From positions 26,024-90,023 of the forward strand of contig CAKTOF010000009.1 of NCBI GenBank assembly GCA_934589675.1: a stretch of DNA of 64,000 nucleotides. The letters are read 5' to 3'. Position 1 is the first letter of the stretch, and the number at the start of each line of letters is the position of its first letter. The notes under the pieces are model-generated. The model was not told the DNA's origin, did not search any database, and was given only the letters and a program-made list of their open reading frames with translations. The position numbers were made by a program, and so were the translations under genes. This DNA is from an uncultured Oscillospiraceae bacterium (GTDB lineage: Bacteria; Bacillota; Clostridia; Oscillospirales; Oscillospiraceae). Shown here one piece after another: positions 48,980 through 58,479 of the stretch.

Positions 48980-49918
48980 CTACGGCCGGTCGAATCCCGG
49001 CACAAGCGGTCGCACCGCTTCCAGAACGAGCGAAAAATCGGGCTGCGCCGGCATCTCGATCCACGAAACGGCGGGATTGCGGCGGAACCATGTCCGCTGC
49101 CGCTTGGCGTAGCGGCGCGAACCCTGCTTGATAAGGCGCACGGCCTCGTCCATGGAATATTCGCCCGCGAGCGCGCGGACGATCTCTTTATATCCGATGG
49201 CCTGCATGGCCGTCGCATCCGGCGGGATGCCGGAATCGAGGAGCGTCTGCACCTCGGAAACGAGGCCGTCTTCCATCATCTTGTCCACGCGCGCGTCGAT
49301 GCGGGCGTAGAGGTCGGCGCGGTCTCCAAAATCCAGCCCGATCCACACGGGTGAGTAGCGCGGCGGGACGAGCCGCGTGCGCCGGTCGTGCTCGGTCATG
49401 GTGACGCCCGTCTCCTCGAAGATCTCCAGCGCGCGGAGGATGCGCCGGCGGTCAGACGGGTGCAGCCGCGCGGCGGCGTCGGGGTCGATGCTGCGCAGGC
49501 GGGAGAGCAGCGGCTCGATGCCGGACTTTAGCGCCTCGCGCTCGAGCGCCTCGCGGCGGCCGGTCTGCGGGCAGGGCGCAAACTCGCGCCCCGCGACGAG
49601 GCTGTCGACGTAGAGCCCCGTGCCGCCGGCGATGACGGCCACCTTCCCGCGCGATAGAATATCATCCACGCACCTTCCCGCCAGCTCGACGTAGCGCCCG
49701 GCGGAAAAGCGCTCGCGCGGGTCGACGACGCCGACCATGTGGTGCCGGACGCCCTGCATTTCCTCCTCCGTCGGCGCGGCCGTGCCGACGACCATGCCGC
49801 GGTAGAGCTGCATGGAGTCGCACGAGACGACCTCGCCGCCAAGCTCCCTGCACAGCGCGACGGCCAGCTTGGTTTTTCCCGTGGCCGTCGGGCCGACGAC
49901 GCAGATGACGCGATCCAT
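48980..49918 (-). CDS. miaA: tRNA dimethylallyltransferase MiaA
   Basis: A 312-residue enzyme adding an isopentenyl group to A37 of tRNAs reading U-starting codons. The P-loop is GPTATGKT (about 9-16), followed by SCDSMQLYRGM, GGTGLYVDSL and SDRRRILRALE. Its product is the substrate of MiaB, coded in the same cluster. Confidence 0.95.
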   Translation of the reverse strand: MDRVICVVGPTATGKTKLAVALCRELGGEVVSCDSMQLYRGMVVGTAAPTEEEMQGVRHHMVGVVDPRERFSAGRYVELAGRCVDDILSRGKVAVIAGGTGLYVDSLVAGREFAPCPQTGRREALEREALKSGIEPLLSRLRSIDPDAAARLHPSDRRRILRALEIFEETGVTMTEHDRRTRLVPPRYSPVWIGLDFGDRADLYARIDARVDKMMEDGLVSEVQTLLDSGIPPDATAMQAIGYKEIVRALAGEYSMDEAVRLIKQGSRRYAKRQRTWFRRNPAVSWIEMPAQPDFSLVLEAVRPLVPGFDRP

Positions 49919-49931
49919 GAGGCTCTCCTTT

Positions 49932-51803
49932 TCAGGCCCGGCCGAACTGGCGTTCGAGCTGGCCTTCCGTGAGCGTGATGCACACGGGGCGGCCGTGCGG
50001 GCAGTATTTGATGTCGTCGCGCGTCAGGACCTCGCGCACGAGCGCGGCGATCTCCTCCGGCTGCGTGATCCAGCCGGCCTTGATGGCCGACTTGCAGGCG
50101 ACGGTGTGCAGCAGATGGTCGCGCCGCTCCTCCGCGGGCAGCGCGCGCGAGTCCATAAGCGCCGAGGCAAAGCCGGACAGCGCGCTGACCGCGTCGCCGG
50201 CGTCGATGTCGGACGGGATCTGGCGGATGAGGACGCTGCCGCCGCCGAACTCCTCGACCTCGTAGCCGTACTCGCGCAAAAGCTCGGCGCTTTCCAGCAG
50301 CGCGGCGGCCTCCTCGCGGTCAAGCTCGGCCGCGATGGGCTCGATGAGCACCTGGCTCATGACGCTCGCGCGCGTTTTGCGCAGCTTCTCAAAGAGCACG
50401 CGCTCGTGCGCGGCGTGCTTGTCGATGAAGAGCACCTTGCCGTCCTGCTCGACGATGATGTACGTCTGCAATACCTCGCCGACGATGCGGTACGGCGCGG
50501 TCGGGACGGGAAGCTCCGTCTGCGGCGCCTCCGGCTCCGGCGCGGGCGCCTTTGGCGCGGGCTGGGGCGTTACGAGCTGCACCTGCTCGTGGACGCTCGC
50601 CTGCGGCTCAAGCTCGCTCGGCCACGCGGGGACGGCCGTGCGGAAGGCGGATTGCGTCTGCGGCACGCGGACAGACGGCGCGGGCGCGGCCGGCTTTTCG
50701 GCGAGCGAAGCGTACTCGCCCGCGGGCATCCGGCGGAAAAAGCCGTCCTTTTTCTCCGGCGGCGCGCTGGATGCGGGCACGGCCGGGGGCTTTAAGCGCA
50801 TCTCCGGCCGGCCGGGCGCTAGATCGAGCACGCCGAGCGCGGCGCAGCGCACGCAGTCGAACACCGCGCGCTCGGAGAGGAATTTGACCTCCGTCTTGGC
50901 CGGGTGGACGTTGACGTCCACCTGCGTGACGGGCAGGGTGAGATGCAGCACGCACGCCGGGAAGCGGCCCTGCATGAGCTGGTTGCGGTAGGCCTCCTCG
51001 AGCGCGGCGGTCAGGAGCTTGGATTTGACATAGCGGCCGTTGACGAAAAAGTGCTGATAGTTGCGGTTGCCGCGCGCGGCCGTCGGGCGGGAAATAAAGC
51101 CGGAGACGGCATACTGCTCCCACCGGCTGTCCACCGCGAGCATATCCGCCGCCGTCTGGCGGCCGAGGACGCAGTACACGGCGCTCTTGAGCTCCCCGTC
51201 GCCGGGCGTGGATAATAGCTCCGCGCCGTCGCGCAGGAAGCGGAAGGCGATCTCCGGGTGCGCGAGCGCCTGCCGCTGCACGACGGAAAAGCACGCCGCG
51301 CCCTCGGCGCTGTCGCGCTTCATGAACTTCATGCGCGCGGGCGTGTTGAAAAACAGGTCGCGCACGACGATCGTCGTGCCCGCCGGGCAGCCGGCGGGCG
51401 CGTTGTCGGTGACGACGCCGGCCTCTAAATGCAGCGCCGTGCCGCATTCGTCGCCGGGGCGGCAGGTCATCAGGTCGATGCGCGAGACGGCCGAGATGGC
51501 CGCGAGCGCCTCGCCGCGGAAGCCGAGCGTGCCGATGGCGCCTAAGTCCTCGGCGCGGCGCAGCTTGCTCGTCGCGTGGCGCAAAAACGCCGTCGGCGCG
51601 TCGTCGGGCGCCATGCCGCAGCCGTCGTCCGTCACGCGCAGAAAGCGCATCCCGCCGTTCTGGATCTCGACGGCGATGTTCCTCGCGCCGGCGTCGACGG
51701 CGTTTTCGACCAGCTCCTTCACGGCCGAGGACGGCCGCTCGACGACCTCGCCGGCCGCGATGAGGTCGGCGACGTGCTGGGATAATTGTGCAATGACGGC
51801 CAA
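49932..51803 (-). CDS. mutL: DNA mismatch repair protein MutL
   Basis: A 623-residue GHKL ATPase with ELVENAVDAGA, DDGCGM and GTLGFRGEALAAI. A Pro/Ala-rich linker lies at about 340-440. The C-terminal endonuclease motif reads DKHAAHERVLFE (DQHAxxER type), with CPHGRP near the end, so it should nick DNA. It is 13 bases upstream of miaA. Confidence 0.95.
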   Translation of the reverse strand: MAVIAQLSQHVADLIAAGEVVERPSSAVKELVENAVDAGARNIAVEIQNGGMRFLRVTDDGCGMAPDDAPTAFLRHATSKLRRAEDLGAIGTLGFRGEALAAISAVSRIDLMTCRPGDECGTALHLEAGVVTDNAPAGCPAGTTIVVRDLFFNTPARMKFMKRDSAEGAACFSVVQRQALAHPEIAFRFLRDGAELLSTPGDGELKSAVYCVLGRQTAADMLAVDSRWEQYAVSGFISRPTAARGNRNYQHFFVNGRYVKSKLLTAALEEAYRNQLMQGRFPACVLHLTLPVTQVDVNVHPAKTEVKFLSERAVFDCVRCAALGVLDLAPGRPEMRLKPPAVPASSAPPEKKDGFFRRMPAGEYASLAEKPAAPAPSVRVPQTQSAFRTAVPAWPSELEPQASVHEQVQLVTPQPAPKAPAPEPEAPQTELPVPTAPYRIVGEVLQTYIIVEQDGKVLFIDKHAAHERVLFEKLRKTRASVMSQVLIEPIAAELDREEAAALLESAELLREYGYEVEEFGGGSVLIRQIPSDIDAGDAVSALSGFASALMDSRALPAEERRDHLLHTVACKSAIKAGWITQPEEIAALVREVLTRDDIKYCPHGRPVCITLTEGQLERQFGRA

Positions 51804-51836
51804 GGCGCCGCCTCCTTCCTTACGTTGCGGTAAAAA

Positions 51837-52547
51837 TCAGCCGAGCACCGCCGGCAGGCGCAGCAGGCCGAGCGACACGGCGTTGACGGCCATGTGGAGC
51901 AGAATGGGCGCCCACAGGTTCCCGGCCTTTTCATACGTCCAGCCGAGCGCGATGCCGGCGGGCAGATACTCCAGCGCGGCCAGCACGATCGTCCCGGCCG
52001 GGACGGCGCCGAAAAACTGCCACACATGGAGAAACGAGAACAGCAAAATCGAGCAGACATACGCCCAGACGCGGCTTTTTCTCTGCACGGAGCCGAACAC
52101 GAGCCCGCGCATGAGCGTCTCCTCGACGATGGGCGCGATGAGCACGGTGATCACGGCCGTAAAGCCGAAGCTCTCGCCCGCAAGAGCGTCCACGGCGGCG
52201 TTGTTCGGGTTCACAAGGCCCGGGAAGAGCCATGAATACAGCGCGCCGAGCGCGGCCATGGCCGCATAGTAGAGCACGAAGCCCAAAATGAGCGCCTGAA
52301 GAAAATTCCAGAAATGGCGCGGGATATTGCACAGGGAATTCCACAAAAACCGGTGGAAAATCAGCAGCGTGATGAGCAGGTTCAGCCCGAAGTACACGGC
52401 GTTGAGCCGCACGCCGGACGGCCAGCTGAGCGCGGAAAAAAGCCACGACAGCAGCAGCGACAGGAAAAACACATAAAACGGCAGGTAGATCCAGCCGGCG
52501 ACCTGCTCGGCCTGCGTCATGGACGAGCCTAAGCTGTAGCGCTTCAT
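51837..52547 (-). CDS. CPBP (CAAX/bacteriocin-processing type) membrane protease
   Basis: A 236-residue polytopic membrane protein with the three Abi/CPBP motifs: EETLMRG, FSFLHV and the late LLHMAVN. Members cleave substrates in the membrane; the target is unknown. It lies between mutS and mutL with short gaps. Confidence 0.85.
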   Translation of the reverse strand: MKRYSLGSSMTQAEQVAGWIYLPFYVFFLSLLLSWLFSALSWPSGVRLNAVYFGLNLLITLLIFHRFLWNSLCNIPRHFWNFLQALILGFVLYYAAMAALGALYSWLFPGLVNPNNAAVDALAGESFGFTAVITVLIAPIVEETLMRGLVFGSVQRKSRVWAYVCSILLFSFLHVWQFFGAVPAGTIVLAALEYLPAGIALGWTYEKAGNLWAPILLHMAVNAVSLGLLRLPAVLG

Positions 52548-52570
52548 GTCGCGCCTCCTTTCATGGATCT

Positions 52571-55168
52571 TCAGAGCATCTGCTTGAGCTCGTAGAGCAC
52601 GTTCATGGCCTCGATGGGCGTGAGCGTCTCGACGGTGACGGCGGCAAGACGCTCCCGCAGCGCCGCGTCGCCGAGGGCGTCCATCGTGATCTGCGGCTCG
52701 TCGGCTTCTGCGTCGGCGCGGGCGGGCTGCTCCATGACGCCCTGCGACTCCAGCTCGCGCAGCAGCTGCCGCGCGCGGGTCACGACGCGGTCTGGAAGCC
52801 CCGCGAGCCTTGCGACCTCGACGCCGTAGCTCCGGTCGGCCGCGCCGGGGACGATGCGCCGCAGGAAGATCATGTCCCCCGCGCGCTTTTTCACGGCGAT
52901 GTTGAAGTTTTTCACGCCCGGCAGCTCCTGCTCGAGCACGGTCAGCTCGTGATAGTGCGTGGCAAAGAGCGTCTTTGCGCCGAGCCTCTTCGGGTCGGCC
53001 GCATACTCCAGGACGGCGCGGGCGATGGCCATGCCGTCGTAGGTCGACGTGCCGCGGCCGATCTCGTCTAAGATGAGCAGGCTGCTCGGCGTCGCGTTTT
53101 TGAGGATGTCGGCGACCTCGCTCATCTCGACCATGAACGTCGACTGCCCGGCCGCGAGGTCGTCTGACGCGCCGATGCGCGTGAAGATGCGGTCGACGAT
53201 GCCGATGCGCGCCGACCTTGCCGGGACGAACGAGCCGATCTGCGCCATGAGCACGATGAGCGCGACCTGGCGCATGTAGGTGGACTTTCCGGCCATGTTC
53301 GGGCCGGTGAGGATGGAGACCTGATTGCCCTCCGCGCCGAGCACGGTGTCGTTCGGGACGAAGAGCGAGCCCCTCAGCATCTGCTCGACGACCGGGTGGC
53401 GGCCCTCGCGGATCTCGATGCGGCCGGACAGGTCGATCTCCGGGCGGCAGTAGCCGTTCCGAACGGCCACGTCGGCGAGGGACAGCAGCGTGTCAAGCTC
53501 GGCCACGGCCGCGGCCGCGGCGCGGATGCGGGCGCTCTGCGCCGTGAGCGCTTCGCGCAGGCCGCAGAAGAGCTCATACTCGAGCGACGTGATGCGGTCT
53601 TTCGCCGTCAGGATGGTGTTTTCCAGCTCTTTTAATTCCTGCGTGATGTAGCGCTCGCAGTTTGCGAGCGTCTGCTTGCGGATGTAGTCCTCCGGCACCT
53701 GATCTGCGAAGGCTTTGGAGACCTCAATGTAGTAGCCGAACACGCGGTTGTAGCCGACCTTGAGCTTCGGGATGCCGGTGCGCGCTTTTTCGCGCGTCTC
53801 GACGGCCGTCAGGCTGCCGTTTCCGCCGGACATGATGCCGTGCAGGCGGTCGAGCTCTTCATTATAGCCCGCGCGGATCATGCCGCCCTCGCGGACGGTA
53901 AAGGGCGGCTCGTCGACGACGGCGCGGTCGATGAGCGCCCTGAGGTCGGCAAGGTCGTCCAGCCGCCCGGAAAGGTCGGATAGCTGCGGCGCTTCGAGCG
54001 CGGCAAGCTGCGAGCGGAGCTCCGGCAGCGCCGCGGCGCCGGAGGCGAGCGAGACGAGGTCGCGGCAGTTGGCCGTGCCGGCGATGAGGCGGCCCAAAAT
54101 GCGCTCAAAGTCCGTCACGGAGCGAAGCAGCTCGGAAATTTCGCCGCGCGCGACGGTGTTTTTCACAAGCTCGGCCACCGCGCCGCTGCGGCGGCCGATG
54201 GCGGCCGGGGACAGCAGCGGCCGCTCGAGCCACGCGCGCAGCATCCGTCCGCCCATGGCCGTTTTCGTGCGGTCGAGCACCCACAGAAGCGAGCCGCGCT
54301 TTTCCTTGGCGCGCATGGTCTCGGTCAGCTCGAGGTTTCGCCGCGCGGCGAGGTCGAGCCCCATGTAGCGGCCGGAGACGTAATACTCGAGCGCGCGGAT
54401 GTGGCCGAGGTCGGACTTCTGCGCGCTTTTCAGGTGCAAAATGAGCGCGCCCGCCGCCGTGACGGCGCAGGCGGCCGCGGGCGCGGTCAGCTGCTCGGGC
54501 ATGGCGGAAAGCTGCTGCGAGAGCGCCTCGGCCGCGCCGGAGAATTCTTCGTCCGTTCCGACCTCGTGGCAGCAGGCGAGGCGGCCGGTCAGCGCGTCTG
54601 AGATGGCCGCATCCTCCGCGGCCGTGCCGCCGAGGAGCACCTCGCTCGGCGCGAAGCGGCCGAGCTCGTTGACGGCCTGCTCCGACGCGCCCTCGCCGGA
54701 GGCGAGCGTTGCAAACAGCGCGCCGGTCGACACGTCGCAGAACGCGAGGCCGAACGCGCCGGCCGCGCCGTAGACGCAGGCGAAGTAGTTGTTGCGGCGC
54801 TCCTCCAGCATGGAGCTCTCCGTGACGGTGCCGGGCGTGACGATGCGGATGATGTCGCGCTTGACAAGGCCCTTGGCCAGCGCCGGGTCCTCCAGCTGCT
54901 CGCAGATGGCGACCTTGTAGCCCTTGGCGACGAGGCGGGCGATGTAGCTCTCGGACGAGTGGTACGGCACGCCGCACATCGGGATGCGGTCGGCCGCGTC
55001 CTTGGCGCGGTCGCGCGTGGTGAGCGTCAGGTCAAGCTCCCGGGAGGCGAGCTTGGCGTCCTCGGCGAACATCTCGTAAAAGTCGCCGAGGCGGAAAAAC
55101 AGGATGCAGTCCTTGTTCTGCTGCTTGATCTCAAGGTACTGCTTCATCATGGGGGTGAGTTCAGCCAA
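52571..55168 (-). CDS. mutS: DNA mismatch repair protein MutS
   Basis: An 865-residue mismatch sensor. The N-terminal mismatch-binding domain starts MAELTPMMKQYLEIKQQ with FFRLGDFYEMF; the ATPase has TGPNMAGKSTYMRQ, LLILDEIGRGTSTYDG and ATHYHELT. The C-terminal helices end in an acidic patch before NVLYELKQ. It follows miaB by 21 bases. Confidence 0.95.
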   Translation of the reverse strand: MAELTPMMKQYLEIKQQNKDCILFFRLGDFYEMFAEDAKLASRELDLTLTTRDRAKDAADRIPMCGVPYHSSESYIARLVAKGYKVAICEQLEDPALAKGLVKRDIIRIVTPGTVTESSMLEERRNNYFACVYGAAGAFGLAFCDVSTGALFATLASGEGASEQAVNELGRFAPSEVLLGGTAAEDAAISDALTGRLACCHEVGTDEEFSGAAEALSQQLSAMPEQLTAPAAACAVTAAGALILHLKSAQKSDLGHIRALEYYVSGRYMGLDLAARRNLELTETMRAKEKRGSLLWVLDRTKTAMGGRMLRAWLERPLLSPAAIGRRSGAVAELVKNTVARGEISELLRSVTDFERILGRLIAGTANCRDLVSLASGAAALPELRSQLAALEAPQLSDLSGRLDDLADLRALIDRAVVDEPPFTVREGGMIRAGYNEELDRLHGIMSGGNGSLTAVETREKARTGIPKLKVGYNRVFGYYIEVSKAFADQVPEDYIRKQTLANCERYITQELKELENTILTAKDRITSLEYELFCGLREALTAQSARIRAAAAAVAELDTLLSLADVAVRNGYCRPEIDLSGRIEIREGRHPVVEQMLRGSLFVPNDTVLGAEGNQVSILTGPNMAGKSTYMRQVALIVLMAQIGSFVPARSARIGIVDRIFTRIGASDDLAAGQSTFMVEMSEVADILKNATPSSLLILDEIGRGTSTYDGMAIARAVLEYAADPKRLGAKTLFATHYHELTVLEQELPGVKNFNIAVKKRAGDMIFLRRIVPGAADRSYGVEVARLAGLPDRVVTRARQLLRELESQGVMEQPARADAEADEPQITMDALGDAALRERLAAVTVETLTPIEAMNVLYELKQML

Positions 55169-55189
55169 GACGCGGCCTCCTTCTGCTGA

Positions 55190-56593
55190 TTATTCGGCGC
55201 GGCCGGTCATGGACCATGTGCCCGCGTCCGTGATGGTCACGGGGCGGAACGTGCCGATCCACTCGTCCGGGCCGGTCAGGCGGACGAGGCGGCCGCCGTC
55301 CGTGCGCGCGGTGAGGTGTTCTCCCTCGCGCCCGTCGATGAGGCAGCGCTGCGTCGAGCCGATGTAGGCGCGGTGCTTTTCCTCGGAGATGCGGTTCTGC
55401 GCGGCGACGAGGCGGTCAAAGCGCGCCTGCTTCTGCGCGCGCGTGAAGGGGTCGGGCATGGACGCGGCCGGCGTGCCGACGCGCGGGGAGTAGATAAACG
55501 TAAAAAGCGCGTCGTAGCGCACGCGCTCAATCAGCCGCATCGTGTCCTCGAATTCCTCGTCCGTCTCGCCGGGGAAGCCGACGATGACGTCGCTCGTGAG
55601 CACGAGGTCCGGCATGACGGAGCGGGCGTAGTCGACAAGCTCCAGATACTGCGCGGCCGTATACGACCGGTTCATCGCGCGGAGCACCCGGTCGTTGCCC
55701 GCCTGAAACGGCAGGTGGATGTGCTTTGCGATGTGGTCATTTGCGGCCATGGTGTCAAAGAGCTTTTTCGACGCGTCCTTCGGGTGCGAGGTCATAAAGC
55801 GGAGCAGGTACTCGCCCGGGATCTTGGAAATTTCGCTCAGAAGATCGGCAAAATCGACGCCGAGGCCGAGGTCTTTTCCGTAGGAGTTGACGTTCTGGCC
55901 AAGCAACGTGATGTCGCGGTAGCCCGCGCCGATCATCTGCCGGGCTTCCTCTAAAATATCCTCGGACTTCCGGCTGCGCTCGCGGCCGCGCAGGTACGGG
56001 ACGATGCAGTACGTGCAGAAGTTGTTGCAGCCGTACATGACCGACAGCCAGCCCTTGAGCGCGTTTTCGCGCACAACGGGAAGCCCCTCGGCGATGGAGC
56101 CGGCTTCGTCCGCGACGGCAAACTGCCGGTCACCGCTTTTTAGGGCGCGCTGCAGAAGCTCCGGGAACTGCCACAGGTGGTGCGTGGAGAACACGCAGTC
56201 GACGTGGCGGTAGCTCTCGCGGATCTTTTTTACAACGTGCTCCTGCCCCATCATGCACCCGCACAGGAAAATTTTCTGCTCCGGGTGGCGGCGCTTGGTG
56301 TGGACGAGCGCGCCGACGTTGCCGTAGACGCGCTGCTCGGCGTGCTCGCGCACGGCGCAGGTGTTGATGACGACGCAGTCCGCGCCCTCCTCCGTGTCCG
56401 TGAACACATAGCCGCACCGGCGCAGCATCCCGCGGATGCGCTCGGAGTCGGCCTCATTCTGCTGGCAGCCGTATGTGTCGACGAACGCCGTCGGCACGTC
56501 GCCGCGGCGCGTCCAGTAATCTCTGATCTGCTCGCAGATCTCCGCCTGCCGGGCCAGCTGCTCCGGGGCGATCACGGTCGTTTTCTGTTCCAA
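55190..56593 (-). CDS. miaB: tRNA-2-methylthio-N6-dimethylallyladenosine synthase MiaB
   Basis: A 467-residue radical-SAM methylthiotransferase acting on the MiaA product at A37. The N-terminal cluster cysteines are in TYGCQQNEADSE, NTCAVRE and LCGCM; the radical-SAM motif is CNNFCTYC. A TRAM domain ends the protein. A TTG at 56593 with GGAGG six bases upstream is preferred over the longer in-frame ATG at 56647. Confidence 0.93.
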   Translation of the reverse strand: MEQKTTVIAPEQLARQAEICEQIRDYWTRRGDVPTAFVDTYGCQQNEADSERIRGMLRRCGYVFTDTEEGADCVVINTCAVREHAEQRVYGNVGALVHTKRRHPEQKIFLCGCMMGQEHVVKKIRESYRHVDCVFSTHHLWQFPELLQRALKSGDRQFAVADEAGSIAEGLPVVRENALKGWLSVMYGCNNFCTYCIVPYLRGRERSRKSEDILEEARQMIGAGYRDITLLGQNVNSYGKDLGLGVDFADLLSEISKIPGEYLLRFMTSHPKDASKKLFDTMAANDHIAKHIHLPFQAGNDRVLRAMNRSYTAAQYLELVDYARSVMPDLVLTSDVIVGFPGETDEEFEDTMRLIERVRYDALFTFIYSPRVGTPAASMPDPFTRAQKQARFDRLVAAQNRISEEKHRAYIGSTQRCLIDGREGEHLTARTDGGRLVRLTGPDEWIGTFRPVTITDAGTWSMTGRAE

Positions 56594-56759
56594 TGATGTC
56601 CTCCAAAATTCGCGTCTGCGCATCCTTCCGATTGCGGAACCGGCCATAAAAGCCCTGTCACCCTGAGCTTGCCGAAGGGTCTTGCCGATTCAGGAAAAAC
56701 TCCTTCGCGCTCCGGCGAAAAAAAGAGCGAGCAGACGCACCGATATTACCGAATAAATA

Positions 56760-56788
56760 ATTTTAGCATTTTCGCGCTTTGATTGCAA
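56760..56788 (-). promoter_or_regulatory. Promoter of the miaB-mutS cluster
   Basis: On the minus strand TTGCAA and TAAAAT are 17 bases apart. The 160-base leader to miaB includes a CCCTGAGC...GAAGGG repeat-like sequence near 56660. Confidence 0.65.
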
Positions 56789-56881
56789 GAACGCCCCGGA
56801 TGTTTTTCTGCTGGAACAATGCGCCGATCTGTGGTATCCTAAAAGTCAGGAAGAAAACGAACAGGCGAAAGGAGACTTTTT

Positions 56882-57547
56882 ATGGAGAGGACTGTTTTCA
56901 ACCTCGCTGCGCACACCGAGGCCGTCGGCGGCCATTTTGAGCGGAAAAAGGCGCCGAACGGCGTGGAGCTGGACATGCCCATCTGGGACGCGGGCTGCTA
57001 TGGCCGCGCGCTCGAGCTGCTGCGGCCGTGGCGCGAGAAGCCGGACGGCCGGTATTACCTGACGGACGCCCCGGCGACGTGGCTCATCATCGCGCTCATC
57101 GCCGCGCTCGCGCCCGCGCGCGTCGGCTACCTCTACATGAAAGAGGACGGCACGGAGGTCGACATGGTGCGCCTTGCCCGCGGCGTGAAGCCGAAGGCGG
57201 AAAATTATGACTGCGCCTTCGAGGTCATTGAGGACGGCGACCGGCTCTTTGTCAACATGAATTCCGACCGCCCCGTCATCGACATCGCGGCCAACGGCGG
57301 CCCGCACACGTTCGACATCAAAAACATCCCGTTCATCACCATCCCCGATCTTCCGAAGGACAAGCACATTTTCATGCATGCCAAGGGGCGCTTCTGCGTC
57401 ATGGACGTCGTCGCGTGGAACTATTTGGACGGCGCGAAGAGCTTCTCCATCGCCTGCCACGACGAAGACTACGTCTGCTGCTATTCCGCAGACCCGGCGA
57501 TATCCGTCGGCGACGTGACGAAGCGGACGATCGAAAACCCGCTGTAA
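56882..57547 (+). CDS. Protein of unknown function
   Basis: A 221-residue soluble protein with no signal peptide. Residues about 60-85 (DAPATWLIIALIAALAPARVGYLYM) faintly recall the Csx3-type nucleotide-binding fold, but this is not enough to assign. The rest is mixed alpha/beta with a DIKNIPFITIPDLPKDKHIF segment. AAAGGAG precedes the ATG. Confidence 0.7.
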   Translation: MERTVFNLAAHTEAVGGHFERKKAPNGVELDMPIWDAGCYGRALELLRPWREKPDGRYYLTDAPATWLIIALIAALAPARVGYLYMKEDGTEVDMVRLARGVKPKAENYDCAFEVIEDGDRLFVNMNSDRPVIDIAANGGPHTFDIKNIPFITIPDLPKDKHIFMHAKGRFCVMDVVAWNYLDGAKSFSIACHDEDYVCCYSADPAISVGDVTKRTIENPL

Positions 57548-57623
57548 TTCCCGCCGGGAATCAGGCAGCCGGGCAGCCGGCTGCTTTTTTCCTGAGAAAA
57601 ATCCGGGAAAACGCGAAAAAGGT

Positions 57624-57652
57624 TTGCATTTTTTGCTTTGTTTCTATACAAT
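57624..57652 (+). promoter_or_regulatory. Promoter for the YczE-like gene
   Basis: TTGCAT, a T-rich 17-base spacer and TACAAT lie 71 bases upstream of the ATG. Confidence 0.65.
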
Positions 57653-57722
57653 TAGAACGCATTGGGTGAACGCCCAACGGAAGCACGCCGCACCCCGCGC
57701 GGCACGAAGGAGAAAAGAGAAC

Positions 57723-58418
57723 ATGAACCACGCAAGACGTGCCGCGGTGTACTGCCTCGGCATGGTGCTGCTCGCGCTGGGCATCGTGCTCAACACAAAA
57801 ACGGCGCTCGGCGTCTCGCCGCTCGTGGCCATCGCGTTCTGCGTGTCAGAGCTGCGCGGCATCTCGTTCGGCAATACGGCGCTCGCAGTGTACCTCGTCT
57901 ATTTCATTCTGGAGGCCGTCTTAAAGCGCAAAACGCTGCGCGCGTTTGATTTTTTACAGATCCCGTTCTGCTATCTGTTCACGCGCTGCATGAACCTGTT
58001 CTCCGCCGCGCTGCCGTCGCCGGAGAGCCTCGCGCTGCGGCTTGTCATGCTCGTGCTGGCCATTTTGTGCACGGGCTTCGGCGCGGCCATCATGGTCGCC
58101 ATGCACCTCATCCCGAACCCGGCCGACGGCCTCGTGCAGGCGCTCGGCGAGGCGATGGGCAAGAGCATGGGCTTTGCCAAGAACCTCTTTGACGCGGTGA
58201 GCGTCGCCATCACGGCCGTCATCGGCTTTGCCGCCGCCGGGAAGCTCGTCGGCATCGGCGCCGGCACCGTGTGCGCCATGCTCGGCACGGGGCGCGCCGT
58301 CGCGCTGTGCAGCCGCCTGTTCGGCGCGCGCTTAGCGCGCGTCCGCGTCGCCGCGCCCATCCGCTGGCTCGGCGAGGGTGCGGCGGACGGCGTTGACATC
58401 ACGCCGCCGGCGCGGTAA
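57723..58418 (+). CDS. YczE/YitT-like integral membrane protein
   Basis: A 231-residue membrane protein with about five transmembrane helices (RRAAVYCLGMVLLALGIVL, LVMLVLAILCTGFGAAIMV). The KTALGVSPLVA and IPNPADGLVQAL blocks fit the YczE group. Function in the family is unclear. GAAGGAG precedes the start. Confidence 0.75.
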   Translation: MNHARRAAVYCLGMVLLALGIVLNTKTALGVSPLVAIAFCVSELRGISFGNTALAVYLVYFILEAVLKRKTLRAFDFLQIPFCYLFTRCMNLFSAALPSPESLALRLVMLVLAILCTGFGAAIMVAMHLIPNPADGLVQALGEAMGKSMGFAKNLFDAVSVAITAVIGFAAAGKLVGIGAGTVCAMLGTGRAVALCSRLFGARLARVRVAAPIRWLGEGAADGVDITPPAR

Positions 58419-58479
58419 AATAGACAGACTGCGGAACAATAACGAAAGGAAATCCTCCGCCGATGCGGAGGAGCAGGCT

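Noticed and set aside
56655..56690. CACCCTGAGCTTGCCGAAGGGTC sequence as a regulatory element
   Set aside because: It is a short, widely seen intergenic sequence type with a small stem; there is no evidence here for a function, and it is mentioned only in the miaB leader.
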